From assembly GCF_000002995.4 (NCBI RefSeq), contig NW_025062479.1:5573221-5637220 (forward strand): a DNA stretch of 64,000 nt, written 5' to 3'. Each line of letters starts with the position of its first letter. The stretch's first letter is position 1. Source of the DNA: Brugia malayi (Eukaryota; Nematoda; Chromadorea; Rhabditida; Onchocercidae). Both the position numbers and the translations under genes were made by a program. Positions 55,023 through 64,000 of this stretch are shown here, in pieces. The notes beneath the pieces were generated by a model. That model saw only the letters and a program-made list of their open reading frames with translations. It did not search any database and was not told where the DNA came from.

Positions 55023-57202
55023 TTACCGCTTTTTATACAAACAAGGCTTCAATATTAATCCAATAGGTCGTTTCTGCACCACTTTACCAGTTTTCATAAA
55101 TTCCAAAATTACAAAATAACCACCATCTTTCATCATCTAGAAATCTTTCAATAAATAACAAGTGTACTATTTGAAATGTATTACTGCTATTAAACTCTTT
55201 TTCATCATCCAGGCGCTATATAATAACAACGAACCTTTCCAGTAATAGCAAATCCCATTTTTGCTACGGCGTGAATGAACCGTTTTAAGCTTATAAATCG
55301 ACTCGCAATTTCGGCTATTTTCAAAAAACCACTGAAAAGAGACATTAGTCAGATTCTTTTAAAAAAATGATTAATTTGAAGGACAAATCTGCATTAAACT
55401 TTCACGTTATTATTTAAAAATATATGAAGCGATAACAAACCCTTTCTTCAATATTCGATTCGCTTCTATCAAATATTCGTTCAAATTAGTCCCCATCAAT
55501 GAAAGACAAAAAATAACAATATCCACCGATTCATTACACAGTGGGACCTACACAAAACTATTTATCAATGGAAACAAACTTCAGCTAGAAAAAAGGTTGA
55601 ATTAGGAACACAGTTAGATGAGTCTAGAGCATGTTCACATAATTGAAACTACTTTCAAAGTTGCTCCTGATATTAACTTGTTATGTGCTTCGAATCACTC
55701 TGATGATCTAAGGTTATATTTTTTTCATCATAAGTCTTATCATGCTCACTGGGATAACTTTTAAATTAAAGCAACAATTTCAACTTTTAAAGTTTGTACT
55801 TGTTGAGGATAGTGTACTTATTATTATTGCCTTCTTTTCTAACAGCTCAATGCAAAATAAGTGAAGCGTAATATTGCTATACGTTAGCGATAAATTGGTA
55901 ATGAATTTAAAGATGCCCAATAATAGAAGATTAATGAAAACTATTATACTACTAGCCCCTATTATACACTACTTATACCAATAAAACCAATATTCTCATG
56001 ATCAAACATACCATGGACATGTCACACGCCACAACGCGATCATTCACAGCAACCAAATCGAATGAATGTACAGTGGCTATATGTGACAGTGCATCAGCAA
56101 TTGTTGCATTTCCACATCCCAAATCAGCAATCACTAAGCCATTATGCTTCAATGATTTTATCCATTGAATAATGATGCGAACTGGATTAAAAGGCCATTT
56201 GTTTGCCTATAAATGATCCCTTTAATAACCTCAGATACCATTCTCATTTTCTAAACATGCATAATTGCCTAAAGTTTAATTTTTTCCAAATACAATAGAT
56301 TTACTATATCACTGCGGGAATACCTCTACAGCATATCAGCTATTAAATTAACTACATCGTACTTTGTATTCAAACAATTAGCATCCTTTTCATCGAGGTG
56401 GATAAATTATTAAACAACAAAATTTTTACATTATATATTGACACAAGTATTTGTGCATTAATTCCATATGATTCTCATTAGCAAACCTGTTTCTGATATC
56501 CTTTGTGGTACAATTTAAAAGCCTGTGGATCCTTTCGAAATAGTTCCATAGCTTTCGCACCACTCATAGTATATAACTGCTCGTTGATATATCGAAATAG
56601 TGAGGAACCAATCCCTTCTCTATCATTTATTTCTTGTCTATTCATTGCGCCATTTTCAGTTGAACCGTTAGAGTTGATCCTCTTAACTCTACTTCTCCTC
56701 TTTTTTCTCATTATTTGCACATCACTTGAAGAGATGGTGTATTCATTACCTAAAAGAACAAATAAATGCAAGAAGAAAAGTATTCGTACAGCTCTGCATT
56801 TAATGGCTCTTTGACGACACCTTATATAAATTATATATACATATAATTTTACCATTTTCTTTCTTCAGTTTTCTTTTCGCTTCCTTAGCAGCTTTCTTCC
56901 GAACTTTATTTCGCCATGGACGATGCTGTTTTTTCTGCCAAAACAACAAACTGTTGAGAAATATTTAGAAAGACTAAACTTAAGGTCACTTAAATCCAAC
57001 AACAGTTGGCTGTTGCGATTTTAACTACAACTTAATTCATTACTGGACGGTTAATTACCGAACTCCCATCTAATCAATACAATATTATACTCCATCCATT
57101 CATCACACTATAATTATAACACAAAATAAAACTAACAAATATTGTCACCAAAGTTTCCACTTCTTCACTGTAATCGACATCTCCCTGCTTGGATGAAATC
57201 AT
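55023..57202 (-). CDS. RRP8: RRP8/nucleomethylin, 25S/28S rRNA adenine N1-methyltransferase
   Basis: RRP8 is a nucleolar SAM-dependent enzyme making m1A in large-subunit rRNA. Exon 1 (from 57202) reads [18 protein letters not shown] and joins in phase 0 to a very basic exon, [20 protein letters not shown] (about 56931-56865). Next come [16 protein letters not shown] and [20 protein letters not shown], then [19 protein letters not shown]. The Rossmann core follows: [14 protein letters not shown]; motif [76 protein letters not shown]; and the terminus [21 protein letters not shown], Dx[11 protein letters not shown], LKxAEIxSRF and QPCLYKRR-like blocks match the human enzyme. The N-terminus is much shorter than in human RRP8. 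It lies 576 bp downstream of NOG1 on the same strand. The first exon is the least certain part. Confidence 0.93.
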
Positions 57203-57777
57203 ATTATTTCTGCCCACCAATTTCTCCTCATGTATCATCAAACTCTGTCTCTCTCTCTCTCTCTCTCAAAAAAAAAAGAAAAGAAAACCAGTCCAAGTGT
57301 TATTCTTTGCAAACAATGAATATTCTAACATATTTAAAACAGCAAGCAAGACTGAAATTCTCAAATAACTGGATGAATTTTGGAAAAATGGGTAAAATCC
57401 GCAATTAGATGACCTCAAAAACTTATTAACGTCGAGAATTAAATCAGCCCTAAGAAGATTAACAAACGATTGGTCCATAATGATATACTGATAAGCTACC
57501 ACTAAAGTTATCAAAATTAAGGTGTAAAATAAGTATTTCGATGTGTTACTTGTACAAAATGAATGTAGAGGAAATACAATATATTAACAAATTTTACTTT
57601 CAAACAATTAACTACTGTACCAGAAATGCAGTAAAACACAGGCTTAACATCATTAAGCATGGCGATAAAACAAACAGTGTAACAGATAACAAAATCAGTT
57701 CAAATTCAGCCGAACAGGGTTTTTTGATAATTACTACATATTAACGATACAGTAACAAATTCAGCAGTACTTCAAAT
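57203..57777. other. Spacer between NOG1 and RRP8, with (CT)n tract
   Basis: The spacer is 575 bp between two co-oriented ribosome-biogenesis genes. It contains a (CT)n run at 57246-57266 followed by a poly(A) stretch (on the transcribed strand, poly(T) then GA repeats). No gene was seen. If the pair is an operon, this is the intercistronic region. Confidence 0.5.
57246..57266. repeat. (CT)n microsatellite
   Basis: About ten CT dinucleotides followed by about ten A, in the spacer upstream of RRP8. Confidence 0.9.
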
Positions 57778-60700
57778 TTACCGTCTATCTGTTTTCCCAA
57801 GTCCACGCTTGCCAGAAAACAAATGCTTCGGACGCTTGACAAAGATATGCCTGTCAGCTTCACCTTTCCTTGCTTCGTATTGTAAATTCCTCTGTTTCTT
57901 TCGTCCAACTTTCTTCGTTATCTCTCGTACCTAAATTAAATTTCGTTAACTAATTTAAGCAGAATTCTTCACTAACTTCACCCTACCAACATCAATGTTA
58001 GCACCAAGTTCACGAACATATATATGTTAGCCTTATCTTAAAGAAATGAGGTTACATATTTGAGCATCTTTCGCAGTAATGCTGATCTTTAGCTCACCAT
58101 TATTAAATGCATACAAATTCAAAAAAAGAAAAATCGCTAACTTCATCATTCTTTATACCCCGGATATCACGACTTGGTGGTCGACTAGCAACCAAGCCTG
58201 GACTCTTTCCCACCCGTATTTTTTTGATAGTAGGTTCTTTTAGCTGTTCCTTAGCCAAATTTTTCAACTGCGATGGATCAATGTTAGCACCAAGTTCACG
58301 AAATTGTTCTTCTAAACATGCCATAGTTCTATCCCGTTTTCTTGCAACAGAACGACTTAAACGTGGCTTCGTGATACTTTTTTTGGCTTGTGAAATCTGC
58401 AATTCTAAGATTTAAATAAATCACTTAACGAGTTAAGATTACAGCAATAGTTGAACTAATGTAAAAGACAATACTAAAAACTTTTCATTATACCATTTTT
58501 AGCCGACTCTCTTTCTCCATAATTTTTCCGGCATTTTCAAACAATTTCTTCGTTTCATCATCATCCAAGACCAAACCATCATCATAGTACCTAAAACATA
58601 ACTTTTTATAACTATACCAAAATGCCTCTAACGTTGATAAAAGTTGTGTAAGAGCAAAAATAAATATGAATTCCTTAATAAAATGAAAAAATCTCATACC
58701 CAGCTTGAATTTTTGCTTCTTCCTCTTTCCTGATTGACTTTAACATATCTCTAACATCTGATGCAATAAAATCGGAGATATTATGTCCTTCCCATATTTC
58801 GGGCACAACATCGTATTTTTCTTCATCATTCTTTAGTAAATAATGCTCTACAAGAAGTAGAAATATAGTTGCATTAATTATATATAAAACAACTTTTTGT
58901 CATTTATTCTGAGCTAACATCATAGCCTTGTAACCTACGTAAATTTATCAATATGCAAACTCTGACGATTATCAAAATAGATAAGAAAAAAAAAAAAAAA
59001 AGATGCATTAATTGAATGAAAATTTACTTTTTAAATCAAGTATGTATTCGTCCTGCATTTCCAGTTCAATCTGGCGTTCTAATTTTCGTATTTTCCTAAA
59101 TTTCTCCTCATTAGGATTATTACTGCCAAAAAATTTTTTCGTCACAACTGCTTCCGGTATATGTGGTGCACGTACCTGAAATCCAACAGTGACCGGTGAC
59201 AGTGAAAATAACAAATTACAAAACCTTTAAATTCTACAAAAAATGGACATACTTTGTCATCCCTCGGAATAGGGTAAGCAACAAAAACACGGCTTAACAC
59301 ACCATCTTCAATTGCTAACTTCCTCGACTGCAGTTTACTTTCAACACGTTGTGTCAAAAGATGATTGCATGCCTAAACGGTAAAACATCATTTTCTTTTC
59401 CAAACAGAAATCACATGGCAACTTTTTCTTACGTTTTAAATAATATTTAAAAAATTCGTGCTATGTTTCTGAAGAAGAGAATTTTAAATAACTACTTAAA
59501 CATAAGCAAAGTGATGCATACGATCTAAACTAAAAACAAACTTTTTTCTGCACCAATATCAACTTTTTGACTAACATTGATTTTTATCATACGCTTGTTT
59601 AAGGTCAATAAGTACTTCACAATTGTCATATTTCGATAGATTTATTCGCGCTATTAGAATTCATTCAACCAACTAGCATTAATGTTTCTTTCACTTGATA
59701 AAATTTCCTTAAATAGTTTTCGACTCTACTTTAGCGTTGCACAATCTTTATGCTGTAAAATACTTCAATACAATAGAAATGTAACAAAGAAACAAAAAAA
59801 AAAAAAATACTGTATTTCTGAAATCCATGACTCCCTTTTGTGTTACTGTGCTAAGTTCAAACATAGATGTAGAATCGTCCTCTAATCTTTTCAGCTGTTC
59901 CATTTTCTCCTGCTTTAGTTCATCTCGCCTTACAATATCCACCTTATTTAATCCAATCAATACTGGTTTATTCACAAATAATGGACGAATACTTTCAAAT
60001 AATGCTACCTGAAAAGCCCATATAGAGTTAACATTTCTAACAAACGTTGCATAAATATTATATCGAATTAGATTTATACCTGTTCTTCAATTGTATGATC
60101 ACATGTTTCACTTATATCCATGATGAACAAAATTGCAGCACGCAAATGTGCAAGTGCAGTGATTGCTTGCATCTCAATTGTATTACGTTCTTCCAAAGAT
60201 TGGTCCAAAATACCAGGTGTATCAATAACCTAAAATTACTCAGTTATGATAGTCCAAATATATCTCAGATTACAACTGTAACACATTTTCTTTCAAAACA
60301 ATACGATTTTTTCTAGTCTTACAAACTTCTATCTTTGAAATTTGAAACTCGTTCAAAAATAATTAGAGACAAATCTTTCGGAAAAACGATCAGTATTAGC
60401 ACTTGCCTGCCAACGAAGATATTTATAATCAAGATGTCCGACATAAAGAGCTTTAGTGGTAAATGCATAAGGCTGTACTTCAACGTCAGCACGTGTTAAC
60501 AAATTCATCAATGACGATTTACCGACATTTGGAAAACCACACAATATTAATGTCCTAAAATCCAAGATTAACAATGTAAACTTTTTTTGCACTCCATCGT
60601 CGATAATATCTTTTTTTTAATTATAGATTATCGCCAAAAAAAAAAAAAAAAAAAAAAAACTAACTCCCTCGTACCTTGTGTTTGGATCAATTGTTGGCAA

Positions 60701-61589
60701 ACGAGAAAGATGTTGTCGCACCTGTTCCAAATAATCAAAACTTGATTTCTGCCTTTTTAATAGCTTTACCATTCGTCCAAGTGCTGCACGCTTTAACATT
60801 TTACAACGATATAACGAGTCGCCATATTTCATTAGACGAACATATTCTCGTGCAATACTGAAACATTTTTCATCTATAATTCATATTTCAGTCATCGTAG
60901 ATGAGCTCAACTGGAACTTCAACGCGATGATAATAAGAATTGTTAAAAATTACCCATCGATCAAATGACGAGCCATGTTCATTTGTCCTAAAGCAATCTT
61001 GTAGTGGTCCTTATCGTATAAAATGTTCATAAGATCGGCATAAAATGGATGAACCTCCTGAAAATATCCCACACTGTTCTGTAAAAATTCGGAAATCGGC
61101 ATTTTTGTAATTCGCTTCAATTCATACTAATGTAATTTAGCATAGAGATTTATAGCTATGACCAGGATAAAAAACAGGAAGCCAAAGAAGCGATAAGTAA
61201 AAATCACCTCCATTTTTGGAAATTCATCAATAATCTGAGTCAATTTATCGTGTAAAACCTGCTGCAAAAATTTAATCTTCCGTGTATAAAATGATCGGAT
61301 CCGGCTAATTGCAAAGTGACGGCGAATCACGGTCGGTGTTTTTCTTTGTGTTTTGGAAAGAACAATCTCCTTTAAATCCTGAAAAACAAATCTGCGCTTC
61401 ACAGGATTTCACTTCTGCTAAAATCTTGAGTGTAATCAAAAACTATACAGAACTTTTTTCTTTTCCACATCATACTTAAAATAAATTCGATATTATATCA
61501 TTTGAATAACTATCAACCTTCAATAACAATTAACTCACTGCAGCGGATGGAACGGCTGTAATCTTTTTGAAGTTGTAAATCGCCGGCAT
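57778..61589 (-). CDS. GTPBP4: NOG1/GTPBP4 nucleolar GTPase
   Basis: NOG1 is an essential Obg/NOG-family GTPase that assembles onto pre-60S particles in the nucleolus. It starts [17 protein letters not shown] (exon 1, 61589 down to the GTGAGT donor). The N-terminal helical domain follows ([77 protein letters not shown]). The G domain has G1 GFPNVGKSS, switch [21 protein letters not shown]3 [23 protein letters not shown] and G4 NKVD. The C-terminal half has [32 protein letters not shown] and [20 protein letters not shown], ending GKTDRR. All blocks match human GTPBP4 in order, at about 650 residues. At least nine exons join in frame. Its co-directional neighbour 576 bp downstream is RRP8, also a nucleolar rRNA factor. 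Confidence 0.96.
57991..58016. repeat. 26-bp copy of a NOG1 exon segment inside a NOG1 intron
   Basis: Positions 57991-58016 are identical to 58277-58302, which lies in the NOG1 exon encoding RELGANID. Both are in the same orientation, 286 bp apart. The intronic copy lies between the penultimate and last coding exons. Confidence 0.85.
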
Positions 61590-62213
61590 TTGAACCTAAA
61601 GTGGAATAAATTAAATAGAAAAAAAAAAGCGCAAAATTACTGATGTCACCTTTATTGCATACCTAATACAAGCTTACTGCAACTATTATTAAGTGATCTA
61701 GTTTACCTCATCTGATCGTATAAGAGTAAATCCCCTCCATCGTGATCAAGGGATTACGTATCACCACGACGACTAACTTCCCTAACACCCCAACCGGAAC
61801 ACCTCCATCCTCCCCACGTCCACGTGCCACGTTATGAAACGCTATGAAACCAAACCCATCAGAGTAACACACTACACTATCTGTGGTGATAGGAAAACGA
61901 ATGTCTCATATACAAAACTTTGATAATACTTGGAAATTGAGGTGGCACAGTAGTGTTTATTGTAAGGCTTGGTTAGAGGCTAATGTTCGATTTTTGGCTA
62001 GTGGAACGGAAAATTCTTGAGAAGTTACATGCAGAGACAGATTTTGATCCACAATCTTTAGAATAAACAGGAAAATCTCCTGAAAAGGCGAATTTGTCGA
62101 AGTGAACGCAATAAGAGTCGCAGATGAGAGACACTCCTTATCACCCGAAGTATTCCTATAAAGTACCATTCCAAGATGAAGCAAATAAATGATCTCATCT
62201 TTTTTCACTTTCC

Positions 62214-62252
<39 letters not shown>

Positions 62253-64000
62253 CGTACGGAAATAAGATTCTCAGGAACAAAAATTGTGTTTGAAGAAATA
62301 CTTTGTATGTGTAAGTATTACATACTGTATGTGTCTGTTTGTTTATGCTAGCAAATTTTCCGTTTTACCGGTTAATCGAGTTATCTTCTGATCGGTCATG
62401 CTGTGCAAGGCTAAATCCCACTGTTGGTAAGATTCTGTTTATTTTGTTGACTTTCATAATCAGGACAATACAGAAAGAATTCAGTAACAGTAAATAGGTT
62501 TGCTATTTATTATATAAAGGTTACGATTACTTGATATTTCTTGAATTACTAATTAGACATTAAGATGGCTTTCAAAGATAGTTCGTATAACGTTGCCTTC
62601 TTGCAAATATATTGTGTATGTATCCGAAAATGACCTTTTTTTTTCCAATAAATTCCCTGGATAATGATGAATTTTCAGTTGAAAGGTTTTGGGATTCAAA
62701 GTACTGAGGAGAACATCAAAACATCCATCATCTGGATAATTTGTGATATACAGAATTCCATTACCATTAGTTCAAGAAGGGAGTCATCGTGACGGGAACG
62801 TAGTGATGACAATAATTAAGCTTACACTCAGATGCAGACATAGCAAACAGCTCGAATTTGATTCGACATGACATCTTAGAGGCTGAACCCATCAGCTAAA
62901 TTAGAATATCCTCGACTTACTTAACTATCGTCACTAGTGTGCGAACATAAACATTTTTCAGATTGCACTCACTTCTGCGGACTAATTTCAGTCGCTTTTC
63001 ATCATTTTTTCTTGTTTAGAGCACAAGAATCGCTCAAATCTTAGATAGTTCCGAGGAAAAGAAAACTCATTTTTTGCTATCTGGTTATTCAGATTTTTTT
63101 TTTCGTTTCAAGTTATTCACAGTCTCATAAAAAACAAAAGAATCTCAAGCAGAAAAGTAATACGAGAAATCTAAAAAAACGGTACCTCCAATGTATTCAA
63201 GTGATTCAATAAATATGATTCTAAACCAGTACTAGATGAAGTGAGAGGGTAAAATAAACTGACAGTAAACGCCCGTTCTAAATGATGTACCTTACTGCTG
63301 TATCATCACAATCTCAATATAATGATTTTAATCAAATCGCTATTGCTTATAGGAATATAATGTTGCCATTACTACATTATTAGAAAGTCTAGAATGATAG
63401 AAAGAAATAGTACGAAGAGAAGGCTACTGGAAGCTTAAGAAGTCAGCTCAACTAAATGATCTTTTAATGTGTTAAATTAACATGATCGAATTATATAATT
63501 GGTTTCAGTGTGTTCGCCACTATATCTACCCAAACGTCTCCTTTTGCATAGCAGCCTTTAATTTCCTTCCCCCGTATTTTTCTTTCTTTCTGTGTTTTTC
63601 TTTCTGGATGTTTGATTTTCCTCTTCCTCTTCCAGTTTTCAACTCCTTCCACTCCTTGCCGTTGTTTCTTACCATAATACGGTAAATCTAGTATAAATCT
63701 AATATGATGTATGTTTCAGTCAAATATTTACTATTAATATATATCTTTTCATTAATTCTTCATCACGACAATAAAATTGGGAATTAAATAGACTTCAGGA
63801 AACCAATATTTCTCTATTAACACTATGATCTAATTTTCCTAACAGTTCGAAAATCTTTACGAATTTAAAAAATTTTGAAATGTCCATTAAATTGAAGAGC
63901 GATAAAGAACTCTGAAATGGATAGATTTGATTGATTGCAAAAAAAGTACTGACATAAATAATTGTAAGATAGCGCGAACCAATGAAGATTGAAGTTACAA
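61590..64000. other. NOG1 5' flank and gene-poor right end
   Basis: About 2.4 kb with no firm gene. A minus-strand open segment (about 62215 down to 61957) begins after a TATATGCAG and reads VLYRNTSGDKECLSS and VPLAKNRTLASNQALQ before a stop. It could be a terminal exon of a gene upstream of NOG1, but there is no partner exon or domain. The rest is AT-rich. Confidence 0.4.
62217..62251. repeat. (TA)n microsatellite
   Basis: An uninterrupted AT dinucleotide run of about 35 bp upstream of NOG1. Confidence 0.92.

Noticed and set aside
61957..62215. Minus-strand 85-codon frame upstream of NOG1 as an operon partner
   Set aside because: Its left portion translates a TA microsatellite and no second exon or family match was found. 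Mentioned only as a weak possibility in the region entry.

Overview
The window is nuclear DNA of a nematode, most likely a clade III (filarial/spirurid-type) roundworm. It is AT-rich with multi-exon genes. Introns are short and mostly end in the nematode-type acceptor TTTCAG or TTTTAG. A classical nematode cuticle collagen is present. Species cannot be fixed from the sequence. No bacterial, viral or plasmid segment was recognised. Exon coordinates given here come from manual reading of both strands, using frame continuity and splice sites.

Layout. 0-1 kb (-): 5' part of an unidentified proline/serine-rich gene that runs off the window. 2.26-5.05 kb (+): SET/TAF-I histone chaperone, the only clear plus-strand gene. 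8.5-11.0 kb (-): coiled-coil protein. 12.6-14.1 kb (-): Hikeshi (HSP70 nuclear import). 16.9-18.9 kb (-): cuticle collagen. 19-25.9 kb: mostly non-coding, with two weak exon-like patches. 25.9-29.3 kb (-): TFIIH subunit p52 (GTF2H4). 30.6-34.4 kb (-): CCR4-NOT subunit CNOT11. 36.8-38.1 kb (-): an unidentified multi-exon gene. 38.7-43.2 kb: scattered exon-like or decayed coding fragments on both strands. 44.5-47.2 kb (-): a Spenito/RBM15-type protein (three RRMs plus SPOC). 48.6-49.8 kb (-): an NK-2 class homeobox gene. 52.4-54.6 kb: a 2.1 kb TCTA-derived satellite with two internal architectures. 55.0-57.2 kb (-): RRP8 rRNA methyltransferase. 57.8-61.6 kb (-): NOG1/GTPBP4 GTPase. 61.6-64 kb: no firm gene.

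Functional themes. NOG1 and RRP8 lie head-to-tail on one strand about 0.6 kb apart, and both act in nucleolar ribosome biogenesis, so they may form an operon. GTF2H4 and CNOT11 are also co-oriented. The other genes are housekeeping functions with no evident shared pathway.

Most notable observations: the two-domain TCTA array, in which every unit has length 4n+1; two GC-AG introns supported by reading frame; the unidentified 36.8-38.1 kb gene; a KVRRGP-x-TPP motif repeated in two exons at the left edge; and a 26-bp piece of a NOG1 exon copied into the neighbouring intron. I found no convincing new defence or mobile system.
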